Source: Priestia megaterium NBRC 15308 = ATCC 14581 (GTDB lineage Bacteria; Bacillota; Bacilli; Bacillales; Bacillaceae_H). Taken from it: a DNA stretch of 64,000 nucleotides. The DNA lies in contig NZ_CP009920.1 in NCBI RefSeq assembly GCF_000832985.1, positions 3,528,501 through 3,592,500 of the forward strand, given 5' to 3'. Positions 1-9,639 of this stretch are shown here, piece by piece. The translations under genes and the position numbers were made by a program. Numbering within the stretch: position 1 is the stretch's first letter; each line of letters opens with the position of its first letter. The notes beneath the pieces are model-generated. The model did not search any database and was not told the origin of the DNA. It saw only the letters and a program-made list of their open reading frames with translations.

Positions 1-88
1 ATAGCTATTTTTTTTTGAATGCATGTATAATAGAGATAAAAATAAGTTAAACAGGTAAAGAAAACAGGTGTAAGGAGAGGAAGAAAAG

Positions 89-1138
89 CTGAAAAAAGTT
101 ATTTTTATTCTCGTATTAATAGTGGCATTTGTATACGCGGAGGATTATTTACCTCAGCTAGAAAAATATCTAACCGGTCAAAATATTGAGCAAAACCAAA
201 CGGATTCCAAAAGTCAGCCCACACAAGAAGTGGCTTCTTATGAAAAACAAAGTGAAAATATGATGAGGCTCATTGGAGATCATTCAGAACAGTTAATTGG
301 AATGCTTGGAGAGCCGGATCGTATTGATTCTTCTGCATATGGCTATGATTGGTGGATTTACAAAAAGAATCGTCAAACTTATGCGCAGGTAGGAGTAGAA
401 AATAATCAAGTCGTATCTGTATACGTCATTGGCTCAAAAACAAATACAGATCCTTTTGAGATTGGTGAGAAGCGAGAGGAAGTAGAAAAAAGAGTTTCAC
501 TTTCATCGGAACTCACGCTTCAAAAAGACGGAAATGAATACCGATTTCGTCTGAGTGAAGAGGATATGAAAATGCGTCCCATTATTAAATATGGAGATGT
601 ATACGTCCAACTATATTTTGATCAGTTCCTTAATACAATCTCAAGTATTCGAATTATGGACATGGACACGCTATTAAAACAGCGTCCGTACGAAATTGTT
701 TACCGCGGCGAGCTTCCCACAGCTCCGTCATTGACATCGGAGGAGTGGAAAAGTGTCCAAGAAGGAGAAGAACAGCAAATTATCGATATTACAAATGTAA
801 TTCGAGACCGGTTTCAGCTGTCGCCTTTAGCTTGGGACGAAGCCACTGCCGGTGTAGCTTATTTACACAGCAAAGAAATGAGCGACTTAAACTATTTCTC
901 TCACGTTTCACCAGCACAAGGTGATTTAGGCAACCGTCTGCAAAAAGGTGATGTAGTATACCGTATCGCGGGCGAAAATATTGCCTCGAATTATCAGGAT
1001 GGAATCGCTGCGGTTGAAGGGTGGCTTAATAGTGAGGGACATCGTAAGGCTTTACTCAATAAAGAGTTTACGCGTCTTGGTGTAGGTGTATATGAGAAAT
1101 ATTACACGCAAAACTTTATCACTCCGATGAATGAATAG
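89..1138 (+). CDS. CAP (SCP/PR1) domain exported protein, YlbC-like, CTG start
   Basis: Predicted secreted or membrane-anchored 349-residue protein. The N-terminal hydrophobic stretch (about residues 3-16) looks like a signal anchor. A CAP-associated N-terminal domain (about 60-200) is followed by a CAP domain (about 230-340) with HSKEM, YFSHVSP, AGENIA and GHRKALL motifs. The architecture matches B. subtilis YlbC; the role of such proteins is unknown. I start it at CTG (89-91) because AAGGAGAGG lies 8 bases upstream and the reading restores a KKVIFILVLIVAFVYA signal sequence. The next in-frame start, GTG at 122, would cut this hydrophobic segment and has no ribosome binding site. Confidence 0.8.
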   Translation: MKKVIFILVLIVAFVYAEDYLPQLEKYLTGQNIEQNQTDSKSQPTQEVASYEKQSENMMRLIGDHSEQLIGMLGEPDRIDSSAYGYDWWIYKKNRQTYAQVGVENNQVVSVYVIGSKTNTDPFEIGEKREEVEKRVSLSSELTLQKDGNEYRFRLSEEDMKMRPIIKYGDVYVQLYFDQFLNTISSIRIMDMDTLLKQRPYEIVYRGELPTAPSLTSEEWKSVQEGEEQQIIDITNVIRDRFQLSPLAWDEATAGVAYLHSKEMSDLNYFSHVSPAQGDLGNRLQKGDVVYRIAGENIASNYQDGIAAVEGWLNSEGHRKALLNKEFTRLGVGVYEKYYTQNFITPMNE

Positions 1139-1222
1139 TAAGATTAAAACTTCCTTTTGAAAATTGGTCTACTCTTGTCCTCTTTCTCATAAGTTTTAGT
1201 AGAGGTTAGAGGAGGGACGAGA

Positions 1223-1999
1223 ATGAAAGGAAGAATAGTAGGAATATTGCTCGTACTTTTCTTTGCATATACGACTACTGTACATGCAGCTGAAGGGCAG
1301 TGGGAAAAGCTTGATAACTTATCTGATCAAACGCTATCGCTTGTAGAGCAAAAGGAGTATAAAGCAGCCCAACATTTGTTCAGAAACTTTTCGAATGAAT
1401 TTACCAGTCTCAATACAGCTTCTTTGGGCGTATCGGCCGAAGATATACGTATTTTAACTCTTTGTTATGAACAGGTAGAAAGGTCTCTTTTATCTTCTGA
1501 TTCCAGTGATGAAGAACGTCTTCAAAAAGCTACTCAATTTCGATTGTTAGTCGATGCGCTGCACAGCAAGCATCAGCCTATGTGGACTGAGCTCGAAGGC
1601 AGTATGCTAGCAACATTTAAAGAGATGCGAAATGAAGCGGTAAAAGGAGAACAATCGGCTTATGAAGCGCAGCTTAAGCAATTTTTGAAGGAATATGATA
1701 TGATCTTACCGAGCGCGCAGGTAGACGTGTCGTCTCCCTATGTACAGCGTGTGAGCGCGGACGTTCACTTTTTACAAACTGAAGGAACGCTAAGTGAGAT
1801 TAACGATGAGCAGTTTAACCAAATGGAACAAAACTTAAAAGATTTTTTTGAACAAGTAAAAGAAAATCGTACAGACCCGTCTTTTATTTGGGTTACAATT
1901 ACCACCGGAAGTATTATTATTGCTACACTTTTTTATGTAGGAGCGCGAAAATATTTTGCTGACCAGAAAAGAAAGTCAGCTAGAGGGCGTAATGATTGA
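1223..1999 (+). CDS. ypjB: YpjB family sporulation-associated membrane protein
   Basis: 258 residues with a cleavable-looking signal peptide (about 1-22, ending VHA), a largely helical extracytoplasmic region, and one C-terminal transmembrane segment (about 219-240) followed by a short basic tail. This is the architecture of YpjB, annotated as a sporulation protein of unknown biochemical role in Bacillus. An AGAGGAGGGACGAG ribosome binding site precedes the ATG. It opens the segment syntenic with B. subtilis ypjB-ypjD-dapB, although here a yugP-type protease gene and a YitT gene intervene. Confidence 0.8.
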   Translation: MKGRIVGILLVLFFAYTTTVHAAEGQWEKLDNLSDQTLSLVEQKEYKAAQHLFRNFSNEFTSLNTASLGVSAEDIRILTLCYEQVERSLLSSDSSDEERLQKATQFRLLVDALHSKHQPMWTELEGSMLATFKEMRNEAVKGEQSAYEAQLKQFLKEYDMILPSAQVDVSSPYVQRVSADVHFLQTEGTLSEINDEQFNQMEQNLKDFFEQVKENRTDPSFIWVTITTGSIIIATLFYVGARKYFADQKRKSARGRND

Positions 2000-2063
2000 C
2001 GTAAAAGCGCAGAATTGTCTAAAATAAAAGAGTAGTCAAACACATAATGAAAGGTGTGGGTAA

Positions 2064-2741
2064 ATGAGCTTTTTGATTTATTTTCTCATTATTATCCTTG
2101 TGCCAATTTGGGCACAGTTTAAGGTGAGAAGTGCTTACAAAAAATATTCAAAAGTAAGCAACTCATCAGGAATGACAGGCGCAGAAGTAGCAAGGAAAAT
2201 TTTGGATGAAAACAGATTGTACAATGTTCACGTAGAGCCTGTAGGCGGATTTTTATCGGATCACTACGATCCTCGCTCAAAAGTCATTCGTTTATCAGAA
2301 GACAACTACTACGGAACGTCTGTCGCAGGCGCTGCCGTTGCGGCTCACGAAGTGGGACACGCGATTCAAGACAAAGAAAACTATTCGTTTTTACGCCTTC
2401 GTCACTCGCTTGTGCCGGTAGCAAGTTTAGGGTCTAACGTATCATGGATCTTAATTATGATTGGAATTATCGCGCAGGCTAGTGGGTTATTACTACTTGG
2501 AATTATCTTCATGGCAGCAGCTGTCGTATTCCAACTTGTAACACTGCCTGTTGAATTTAACGCTTCAAGCCGAGCGATGACGCAAATCGTCTCAGTCGGA
2601 GCGATTAGAAATGACGAAGAGCGCGAGACGCGTAAAGTGCTTAACGCAGCGGCTTTAACATACGTAGCAGCTGCAGCCGTAGCAGTTCTTGAGTTGGTTC
2701 GTTTAATCATGATTTATACAGGAATGAATAACGACGACTAA
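2064..2741 (+). CDS. yugP: YugP-type membrane zinc metallopeptidase
   Basis: 225-residue membrane protein of the Zn_peptidase_2 family. Transmembrane helix at residues 2-18, HEVGH zinc-binding/catalytic motif at about 95-99, and hydrophobic segments at about 120-165 and 195-218. The conserved DHYDPRSKVIRLS stretch precedes the active site. It is a predicted intramembrane or membrane-surface protease with unknown substrates. The start follows AAAGGTGTGGG. In B. subtilis yugP lies elsewhere, so its presence beside ypjB is a local rearrangement or a paralogue. Confidence 0.85.
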   Translation: MSFLIYFLIIILVPIWAQFKVRSAYKKYSKVSNSSGMTGAEVARKILDENRLYNVHVEPVGGFLSDHYDPRSKVIRLSEDNYYGTSVAGAAVAAHEVGHAIQDKENYSFLRLRHSLVPVASLGSNVSWILIMIGIIAQASGLLLLGIIFMAAAVVFQLVTLPVEFNASSRAMTQIVSVGAIRNDEERETRKVLNAAALTYVAAAAVAVLELVRLIMIYTGMNNDD

Positions 2742-2770
2742 AAAAAATACCGCATTAGCGGTATTTTTTT
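2742..2770. terminator. Bidirectional terminator
   Basis: AAAAAAATACCGC and GCGGTATTTTTTT form a strong stem around an ATTA loop, with A and T runs on either side. It lies between the convergent yugP and ypjC genes and overlaps the ypjC stop codon. Confidence 0.9.
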
Positions 2771-3635
2771 ATCTTTCAAGCGGTTTTTTATTTTCATCAA
2801 GGGTAAATCCTTCGCCTAAGACATCATGAACATCCGTAACTGCAACGAATGCGTGCGGATCTACAGAAGTAATAACTTGCTTTAAACGGAAAATTTCATT
2901 TTTACTAACCACGCAGTATAGCACGTTGGTATCTTGCTTAGAAAAAGAACCTTGTCCTTTTAAAATCGTCACGCCTCGATCCATTTCTTTCATAATTTTA
3001 TCCGATATGGCTTCGTTATGATTTGAAATGATCGTTGCTCCTTTGGCGGCATACGCGCCGTCTTGCATAAAGTCAATAACCCGTGCAGCGACAAAGACTG
3101 CAACAAGTGTGTACATAGCTTCTCGGTAGGATAAATAAATGAGAGACGCACTAATCACAATAAAGTCAAAAAGAAACATCGTTTTCCCCATATTCCACCC
3201 GATATATTTTTGCACAACACGTGCGATGATATCGACTCCTCCTGTTGTTCCTCCAAACCTGAAAATAATGCCAAGACCCACTCCAATAAAAACACCGGCA
3301 AAAAGAGCTGCTAGAGTCATATCATGACGTAGGGGCATATTCACTGGGAAGCGCTGGAATATCCATAAAAATAGGGATAAGCTAACGACTCCGAGCATGG
3401 TATAAATAAATGCTGTTCTCCCTAATAGTTTCCACCCTACAAAAAACAAAGGAATATTTAACACTAAGTTAGAATAAGAGGGATCAATGTTAAATAAGAA
3501 AAATAAAAGCAGGGTAATGCCTGTGAATCCACCTTCAGCTAAATTGTTTTGCATGTTAAAATTAACAAGTCCAAACGCAAATATGGCAGCACCAAGCAGT
3601 ATAAAAATAATATTTTTTAATCTGAGACCTTTCAT
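2769..3635 (-). CDS. ypjC: YitT family membrane protein (YpjC)
   Basis: 288 residues, with five to six hydrophobic segments over the first 190 residues (YitT_membrane/DUF161) and a soluble C-terminal DUF2179 domain (about 205-280) containing the GVTILKGQGSFSKQ motif. The family is widespread in Firmicutes; its transport or sensing role is unproven. It is transcribed opposite to ypjB and ypjD, as in B. subtilis. The ribosome binding site AGGAGGTTTGTAAGT precedes the ATG at 3635. Confidence 0.85.
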   Translation of the reverse strand: MKGLRLKNIIFILLGAAIFAFGLVNFNMQNNLAEGGFTGITLLLFFLFNIDPSYSNLVLNIPLFFVGWKLLGRTAFIYTMLGVVSLSLFLWIFQRFPVNMPLRHDMTLAALFAGVFIGVGLGIIFRFGGTTGGVDIIARVVQKYIGWNMGKTMFLFDFIVISASLIYLSYREAMYTLVAVFVAARVIDFMQDGAYAAKGATIISNHNEAISDKIMKEMDRGVTILKGQGSFSKQDTNVLYCVVSKNEIFRLKQVITSVDPHAFVAVTDVHDVLGEGFTLDENKKPLER

Positions 3636-3947
3636 ACTTACAAACCTCCTATGACCGTTTTTGCACTACCTTATCATAAAGGAATATATTTCATTTCGTA
3701 AATAACTATCGAAAAGATTTTTGAAAATAGTAAAAAGTGATGATGTTTCTTCTAGTGCTATGTATTAGTAGTATCCTCAATTCGTAAAATATAGACAGAT
3801 TTTTGAGAATTAAGGGCAACGTGAGGAATATTGTGAAAGAGCATCTGATAAAGGCTTGGTAAGAAGAAGTAATTACACTAAATAATTTGAAGTAAAGATG
3901 TTATAATAGTAAGCTGAGTGTACTTCTAAAAGAGGTGAAATAAAAAG
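3636..3947. promoter_or_regulatory. Divergent intergenic region with extended -10 promoter
   Basis: A 312-base gap between divergent ypjC and ypjD. An extended -10 element, TGTTATAAT (3899-3907), lies about 40 bases before ypjD and probably drives the ypjD-to-birA run; no good -35 is visible. A weak inverted pair (CCTCA near 3775, TGAGG near 3822) is the only other structure seen. No credible gene was found. Confidence 0.5.
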
Positions 3948-4277
3948 ATGTCAAAAAAAACGATGGAGCAAATGCAACAAGAAGTTGATGCATATATTAG
4001 CCAATTTAAAGAAGGATATTTTAGTCCTCTTGCTATGCTTGCGCGCATGTCGGAAGAAGTGGGCGAATTATCGCGCGAAATTAACCACTATTATGGTGAA
4101 AAGCCGAAGAAAACGACTGAAGCAGAACGTACGGTCGAAGAAGAAATGGGCGACATTTTATTTGTATTAATTTGCTTTGCAAATTCATTAAATATTGATT
4201 TACAAGAAGCGCATGATCGCGTTATGAATAAATTTAATACGCGTGACAAAGATCGCTGGACGAAAAAAGAAGACTAA
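3948..4277 (+). CDS. ypjD: MazG-type nucleotide pyrophosphohydrolase YpjD
   Basis: 109-residue all-alpha NTP pyrophosphohydrolase. The MazG metal-binding pattern is visible as [11 protein letters not shown] (about residues 35-45) and [14 protein letters not shown] (about 64-77), the paired acidic helices that bind Mg2+. Such enzymes hydrolyse nucleoside triphosphates to monophosphates and may remove non-canonical nucleotides; the substrate here is not known. AGAGGTGAAATAAAAAG precedes the ATG. It is the first gene of the run leading to dapB, 13 bases away. Confidence 0.9.
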   Translation: MSKKTMEQMQQEVDAYISQFKEGYFSPLAMLARMSEEVGELSREINHYYGEKPKKTTEAERTVEEEMGDILFVLICFANSLNIDLQEAHDRVMNKFNTRDKDRWTKKED

Positions 4278-4290
4278 GGAGAGAAAAAGA

Positions 4291-5091
4291 ATGGACAAAA
4301 TTCGAATTGTACTTGCAGGACCAAGAGGTCGTATGGGAAAAGAAGCTGTATTATTAATAGAAGAAACAGAGCATTTTGAATTAGTAGCAGCGGTAGATCG
4401 TATCAATGAAGGAAAATACATAAGTGATATTGAAGGAATGCCAAATGTACAGGCACCAATCTACACGGATATTGAAAAATGTTTTCAAGACGTTAAGGCA
4501 GATGTTTTAGTTGACTTGACAACACCTGAAATTGGGCGCGTTCATACTAAAACAGCCCTAACATATGGAGTAAGACCTGTTGTAGGAACAACTGGCTTTT
4601 CAGAAGAAGATTTAAAAGAATTACAGCAGCTTGCTGAAGAGAAGGAACTTGGCTGTATCATTGCACCTAATTTTGCGATTGGCGCTATTTTAATGATGAA
4701 GTTTTCACAAATGGCAGCTAAGTACTTTGATGATGTTGAAATTATTGAAATGCATCACGATCAAAAGTTAGATGCACCATCAGGAACAGGCTTAAAAACA
4801 GCGGAGCTTATCAGTGAAGTTCGTGAAGCAAAAAAACAGGGTCATCCTGAGGAAAAAGAATTGCTAGAAGGGGCGCGCGGTGCAGATTATGAAGGAATCC
4901 GCCTACATAGCGTACGCCTGCCAGGGCTGATTGCTCACCAAGAAGTGATGTTCGGAGGATTTGAACAAACATTAAAAATCCGTCATGATTCATACAACCG
5001 TGCTTCTTTTATGTCAGGTGTGAAGCTAGCTGTTGACACAGTTATGAACGTAGACACACTTGTATATGGATTAGAAAATATTATTGACTAA
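4291..5091 (+). CDS. dapB: 4-hydroxy-tetrahydrodipicolinate reductase
   Basis: 266-residue NAD(P)H-dependent enzyme of lysine, diaminopimelate and spore dipicolinate synthesis. The Rossmann motif AGPRGRMG occupies about residues 9-16; GTTGF and the catalytic region [13 protein letters not shown] follow in the expected order. I chose ATG 4291 because AAGGAGAGAAAAAG lies just upstream; longer in-frame starts run into ypjD. The downstream neighbour mgsA begins 12 bases later, the same cluster as in B. subtilis. Confidence 0.96.
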   Translation: MDKIRIVLAGPRGRMGKEAVLLIEETEHFELVAAVDRINEGKYISDIEGMPNVQAPIYTDIEKCFQDVKADVLVDLTTPEIGRVHTKTALTYGVRPVVGTTGFSEEDLKELQQLAEEKELGCIIAPNFAIGAILMMKFSQMAAKYFDDVEIIEMHHDQKLDAPSGTGLKTAELISEVREAKKQGHPEEKELLEGARGADYEGIRLHSVRLPGLIAHQEVMFGGFEQTLKIRHDSYNRASFMSGVKLAVDTVMNVDTLVYGLENIID

Positions 5092-5103
5092 GGAGCGAGA
5101 AAA

Positions 5104-5502
5104 ATGAAAATCGCCTTAATTGCACATGATAAAAAGAAAAATGATATGGTACAATTCACAACAGCCTATCAAGCGATTTTACAGGAACATTCGCTGTTCG
5201 CAACAGGAACAACAGGAACGCGTATTTCAGAAGCAACAGGTTTGAAGGTTCACCGCTTTCAATCAGGACCGCTTGGAGGAGATCAGGAGATAGGAGCTTT
5301 AATTGCTCAAAATGAAATGGATATGGTTATTTTTTTCCGAGATCCGTTGACAGCTCAGCCTCATGAACCTGACATTTCAGCTCTGATGCGCCTATGTGAC
5401 GTCTATGCGGTTCCTCTTGCAACGAATATGGGAACAGCAGAGATTTTAATTCATGGACTTGAACGAGGCGATTTGCATTGGCGTTCAATTATAAAAAAAT
5501 AG
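5104..5502 (+). CDS. mgsA: Methylglyoxal synthase
   Basis: 132-residue cytoplasmic lyase converting dihydroxyacetone phosphate to methylglyoxal and phosphate, a bypass that relieves sugar-phosphate stress. Family signatures [28 protein letters not shown] and [14 protein letters not shown] are all present, including the Asp-containing GGDQ active-site loop. The length is normal for the family. It sits immediately before the bacillithiol genes, which fits because bacillithiol participates in methylglyoxal detoxification. Confidence 0.96.
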   Translation: MKIALIAHDKKKNDMVQFTTAYQAILQEHSLFATGTTGTRISEATGLKVHRFQSGPLGGDQEIGALIAQNEMDMVIFFRDPLTAQPHEPDISALMRLCDVYAVPLATNMGTAEILIHGLERGDLHWRSIIKK

Positions 5503-5512
5503 GGTGAAGATA

Positions 5513-6223
5513 ATGAAAGAAACAATAGATATCCTTGCCTTTGGTGCTCATGCCGATGATGTAGAAATCGGCATGGGTGGAACCATTGCAAGAATGAGTG
5601 AACAAGGTTTGAAGGTAGTTATTTGCGATTTGACGCAAGCTGAACTTTCTTCAAATGGAACGGTTGAAATTCGAAAACAAGAAGCGTCTAAAGCTGCTGA
5701 TGTCTTAGGTGTTCATGAGCGAATTCATCTGCATTTACCAGACAGAGGTTTGGTTTTAAAGGCAGAGTATATAGCTGAAATAGCATCAGTCATTCGCACG
5801 TATCAACCAAGGATTATATTTGCTCCTTACTTTGAAGATCGTCATCCTGATCATGGAAATTGTGCAAAGCTTGTAGAAGAGGCCATGTTTTCCGCTGGCG
5901 TTAAAAATTATATCGATTATAAAAAGCAAAAAGCTCATCGTGCTGAGTCTCTTTATTTCTATATGATAAATGGATTTCATAAGCCAGATTTTATCGTAGA
6001 TGTATCAAGCACGTTTCAAAAGAAAGTAGCTAGTCTAGAGGCTTATGAAAGTCAATTTATAAAAACAGCAGATACGTTTGATACGCCGCTGGTAAACGGA
6101 TATATTGAAACGGTAGAGAGCAGAGAGCGATTATTTGGCAAAGAAGTCGGGGTAGCATACGGTGAAGGTTTTTTATCTAAAAAACCGATTTTGATGTACG
6201 ACGATTTAGTAGGTGGAAAATAA
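5513..6223 (+). CDS. bshB1: Bacillithiol biosynthesis deacetylase BshB1
   Basis: 236-residue PIG-L/LmbE-type zinc deacetylase that removes acetyl from GlcNAc-malate in bacillithiol synthesis. Metal-binding motif AHADDVEIGMGG (about residues 12-23; the usual AHPDDxE has Ala for Pro here) and HPDHGNCA (about 116-123) are visible. ATG 5513 is preferred over GTG 5504 because AGGGTGA is correctly spaced only for the ATG. Its stop abuts the bshA start, indicating translational coupling. Confidence 0.93.
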   Translation: MKETIDILAFGAHADDVEIGMGGTIARMSEQGLKVVICDLTQAELSSNGTVEIRKQEASKAADVLGVHERIHLHLPDRGLVLKAEYIAEIASVIRTYQPRIIFAPYFEDRHPDHGNCAKLVEEAMFSAGVKNYIDYKKQKAHRAESLYFYMINGFHKPDFIVDVSSTFQKKVASLEAYESQFIKTADTFDTPLVNGYIETVESRERLFGKEVGVAYGEGFLSKKPILMYDDLVGGK

Positions 6224-7351
6224 ATGAAGTTAAAAATTGGTATTACATGTTATGCTTCCGTTGGAGGTTCAGGAGTGGTAGCAACGGAGCTAGGGAAGCT
6301 GCTGGCTGAAAAAGGGCACGAAATTCATTTTATTTCCTCTAGCATGCCTTTTAGATTGACGAAAGTATATCCAAATATTTATTTTCACGAAGTAGATGTA
6401 AATCAGTACTCCGTCTTTAAATACCCTCCGTATGATCTGGCTTTATCCAGTAAAATGGCTGAAGTGGCTAAAAGAGAAAAGCTTGACATTATTCATACGC
6501 ACTATGCAATCCCCCATGCCGTTTGCGGGATTTTAGCTAAACAAATGGTGGAGCACGAAGTGAAAATTGTGACGACTCTTCATGGGACAGACATTACGGT
6601 TCTAGGAGAGGATCCATCGTTAAAAGACTTAATTAAATTTGGAATTGAGAAATCAGATGCAGTGACGGCTGTATCTCAGTCACTTGTTGATCAAACTCAC
6701 CATTTGATTAGTCCAGATAAAGAAATTGAAACGATGTATAATTTTATTGATGAACGAGTTTATCATAAAAAAGAAGTGCAGTATTTAAAAGCGGAGTATG
6801 GCATATTAGAAAATGAAAAAGTCGTTATTCATATTTCAAACTTTCGTCAAGTCAAACGAGTTACAGATATAGTCAAAACATTTGCTATTATTAATAAAAA
6901 GCTTCAGTCTAAGCTGCTGCTTGTAGGAGACGGCCCTGAAATGACGGTTGTGTCTCAATTAGTAAGAGAGCTAAATCTTCAAGATTCTGTATTATTTCTT
7001 GGGAAACAAGAAAATGTAGCAGAATTATATTCGATTAGCGATTTAAAACTGTTATTGTCTGAAAAAGAAAGCTTTGGGCTTGTACTTTTAGAAGCTATGG
7101 CCTGTGGTGTTCCATGCATCGGAACAAATATAGGCGGAATTCCTGAAGTAATTGAACACGAAAAAACAGGATATATTTGCGAAGTGGGAGACGTCGAAGA
7201 CGCAGCGAGCAAAGCAATTCAGCTACTTGAAAATGAACAGCTGCATCACCAAATGAGGGAAGCGTCTCTAAGCGCAGTTAATCATAAATTTCATTCAACA
7301 GAGATTGTGAGTCAATATGAAAAACTTTATTATAAATTGGTACAGGGTTGA
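6224..7351 (+). CDS. bshA: N-acetyl-alpha-D-glucosaminyl L-malate synthase BshA
   Basis: 375-residue GT-B glycosyltransferase (GT4) that joins UDP-GlcNAc to L-malate, the first bacillithiol step. The N-terminal [17 protein letters not shown] loop, HTHYAIPHA, and the C-terminal [16 protein letters not shown] nucleotide-sugar site are conserved. ATG follows the bshB1 stop directly, and cca follows after 15 bases. The bshB1-bshA-cca-birA order is the standard Bacillus arrangement. Confidence 0.95.
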   Translation: MKLKIGITCYASVGGSGVVATELGKLLAEKGHEIHFISSSMPFRLTKVYPNIYFHEVDVNQYSVFKYPPYDLALSSKMAEVAKREKLDIIHTHYAIPHAVCGILAKQMVEHEVKIVTTLHGTDITVLGEDPSLKDLIKFGIEKSDAVTAVSQSLVDQTHHLISPDKEIETMYNFIDERVYHKKEVQYLKAEYGILENEKVVIHISNFRQVKRVTDIVKTFAIINKKLQSKLLLVGDGPEMTVVSQLVRELNLQDSVLFLGKQENVAELYSISDLKLLLSEKESFGLVLLEAMACGVPCIGTNIGGIPEVIEHEKTGYICEVGDVEDAASKAIQLLENEQLHHQMREASLSAVNHKFHSTEIVSQYEKLYYKLVQG

Positions 7352-7366
7352 AGAATGGAGGAAGTT

Positions 7367-8560
7367 ATGAAAGAACCGTTCATTCATCCGCTTTATGTTA
7401 TTGAAAAACTGGAGACAGCCGGTTACGAAGCGTATTTTGTTGGAGGAGCGGTTAGGGATCTCATTTTAAATCGGACGATTGGAGATATTGATATCGCTAC
7501 GTCAGCTAGGCCTGAACAAGTGATGGAACTCTTTCCTAAGACGATTCATGTAGGAATCGAGCATGGTACGGTTGTCGTTGTCCATGAGGACGAGACCTAT
7601 GAGGTAACCACTTTTCGCTCTGAGGGAGAATATGATGATTTTCGTCGTCCCTCGTCCGTTACGTTTATTTCGTCTCTGATAGAAGATTTGCAGCGTCGCG
7701 ATTTTACAATCAATGCAATGGCTATGAATGCAAAAGGAGAAATCATTGATCCATTTAATGGAAGAGAAGATTTGCGAAACCAGTTAATTCGTACTGTCGG
7801 AAATGCTAAAGAACGCTTTCATGAAGATGCTCTTCGTATGATGAGAGCCGTTCGCTTTGTCAGTCAGCTGGCGTTTTCGCTGTCTGATCAAACTAAAAGA
7901 GCCATTCAACAATACGGTGAACTGCTGAGGCATGTTTCTATTGAACGCATTACAGTGGAATTCGAAAAAATGCTGAGCGGAAAGCGTCCGTCTTTAGCAT
8001 TAGCACTTGTAGCAGATACGGAGCTATATCGCTACTTGCCCCAATTGAATGTAGATCCGCAAAAATTCCGATCTGTTTGTGCACACGATTGGATGATGCT
8101 TCAGCGAGTATCGGAGTCATGGACACTTCTGGTACATCTACTCGACATTCAAGACAAGCAGGCATTTTTTAAAAGCTGGAAATTATCTAATAAGCAAATT
8201 AAAGATATTCAGCTTCAGTCTATTGGTCTTCGAGACGTTTTGGAAAATGGATGGTCAAAACGCATCATGTATACAATTGGAGAGCAGGCCAGCGTAAGCG
8301 TGAATCGTATTTTACAACTTCTTCGAAGCAATGAGCATATGAATGAACATGAGCTTCTTTACATCTATAGCGAGCTGCCTATTCATTCTTTAAAAGATTT
8401 AGATATAAATGGTCAAGATCTTTTAGTGTGGACAGGTAAAAAGGGTGGTCCATGGGTGTCTCAACTGTTAAAAGAAATTGAGGAGAAAGTTCTATACAAT
8501 GAGTTAATGAACACGAAATCTTCAATAAGAAAGTGGGTGCAGTCTTGCAGTCAGATATAA
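7367..8560 (+). CDS. cca: CCA-adding tRNA nucleotidyltransferase
   Basis: 397-residue class II nucleotidyltransferase that builds or repairs the tRNA 3' CCA end. The head domain carries GGAVRDLIL and GDIDIATSA with the catalytic DxD; a neck region has RRDFTINAMAM and EDALRMMRAVRF, followed by a helical tail. I use ATG 7367 because GGAGG lies five bases upstream, whereas ATG 7355 has no ribosome binding site. The 3' end overlaps birA by 16 bases, depending on the birA start. Confidence 0.95.
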   Translation: MKEPFIHPLYVIEKLETAGYEAYFVGGAVRDLILNRTIGDIDIATSARPEQVMELFPKTIHVGIEHGTVVVVHEDETYEVTTFRSEGEYDDFRRPSSVTFISSLIEDLQRRDFTINAMAMNAKGEIIDPFNGREDLRNQLIRTVGNAKERFHEDALRMMRAVRFVSQLAFSLSDQTKRAIQQYGELLRHVSIERITVEFEKMLSGKRPSLALALVADTELYRYLPQLNVDPQKFRSVCAHDWMMLQRVSESWTLLVHLLDIQDKQAFFKSWKLSNKQIKDIQLQSIGLRDVLENGWSKRIMYTIGEQASVSVNRILQLLRSNEHMNEHELLYIYSELPIHSLKDLDINGQDLLVWTGKKGGPWVSQLLKEIEEKVLYNELMNTKSSIRKWVQSCSQI

Positions 8561-9534
8561 GAAGAACGCTGCTTGAAATGTTTACGAACGCAGATGGGGA
8601 CTATGTCTCTGGCCAAAAGATCAGCGATTTATTAGGCTGTTCAAGAACAGCTGTATGGAAGCATATCGAAGAGCTGCGAAAAGAGGGCTATGAACTTGAA
8701 GCTGTTCGTAAAAAGGGCTATCGTATTGTTGGGAAGCCGAACAAAGTAAGCAGCAACGAGCTTTTATTAGGGCTCCAAACAACAAAAATCGGTCAGTATA
8801 TTCATTATGAGGAAAGCGTGCATTCTACTCAAAAGATTGCTCATCGAATTGCTCAAGAAGGAGCCAAAGAAGGAACGGTCGTAGTTGCTGAAGAGCAAAC
8901 GGCAGGGAGAGGAAGACTTGATAGAGCGTGGTATTCCCCAAAATATACTGGTGCCTGGATGAGTATTATACTGCGTCCTTCTATCCCACCGCAGCAGGCT
9001 CCTCAGCTGACTCTACTATCAGCAGTGGCTGTTGTACAGGCCATTCAAGAAGTGACGAACCTTTCTCCAGACATTAAATGGCCTAATGATGTTTTATTAA
9101 ATGGGAAGAAGCTAGTTGGGATTTTAACAGAAATGCAGGCTGATTTTGACCGGATTCATTCGGTCATCATTGGAATCGGCATCAATGTGAATCAGCAGGA
9201 AACGGATTTTAATGAACAAATCAAACACATTGCCACATCTTTACGTATTGAAAAAGGTGAAGAAATTAATCGTGCAGCTTTGATGCAAGCGTTTTTCTTA
9301 AAGTTAGAAACCCTTTACGAAGAATACCTAAAAAATGGCTTTGGTTTAATTAAAGTTCTTTGGGAAACGTATGCAATTAGTATTGGCAAGCGAATTATAG
9401 CGCGCACGATGACAGCCAACATTGAAGGCTTTGCAAAAGGCATAACAGATGAAGGCGTTTTATTGATTGAAGATGATGAAGGAGTTATACACCGAATTCA
9501 TTCTGCAGATATTGAGCTCTCTGCTAAAAAATAG
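8545..9534 (+). CDS. birA: Biotin ligase / biotin operon repressor BirA
   Basis: 329-residue bifunctional protein. Winged-helix DNA-binding domain (about 1-60: GQKISDLLGCSRTAVWKHIEEL), then the ligase core with GRGRLDRAW (biotinoyl-AMP loop) and KWPNDVLLNGKKLVGIL, and a C-terminal SH3-like domain. It biotinylates acyl carriers and represses biotin genes when loaded with biotinoyl-AMP. TTG 8545 gives the usual family start; GTG 8533 is an alternative. Either start overlaps the end of cca. Confidence 0.93.
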   Translation: MQSDIRRTLLEMFTNADGDYVSGQKISDLLGCSRTAVWKHIEELRKEGYELEAVRKKGYRIVGKPNKVSSNELLLGLQTTKIGQYIHYEESVHSTQKIAHRIAQEGAKEGTVVVAEEQTAGRGRLDRAWYSPKYTGAWMSIILRPSIPPQQAPQLTLLSAVAVVQAIQEVTNLSPDIKWPNDVLLNGKKLVGILTEMQADFDRIHSVIIGIGINVNQQETDFNEQIKHIATSLRIEKGEEINRAALMQAFFLKLETLYEEYLKNGFGLIKVLWETYAISIGKRIIARTMTANIEGFAKGITDEGVLLIEDDEGVIHRIHSADIELSAKK

Positions 9535-9564
9535 TAGAAAAATAAAGAAATTTTTATTATAATA

Positions 9565-9620
9565 CGAGTATCAAGGTAGTATCGCAAGAACTTCACTTGA
9601 TACTCGTTTGTTTATTTTTA
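9565..9620 (+). terminator. Terminator after birA
   Basis: CGAGTATCAAG (9565-9575) and CTTGATACTCG (9596-9606) are perfect reverse complements around a 20-base loop, followed by TTTGTTTATTTTT. It probably ends the ypjD-to-birA transcript. A TATAAT at 9558-9563 sits just upstream of the hairpin, so an attenuator of a short transcript is possible. Confidence 0.7.
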
Positions 9621-9639
9621 ATACGACAATAAATCTGCC

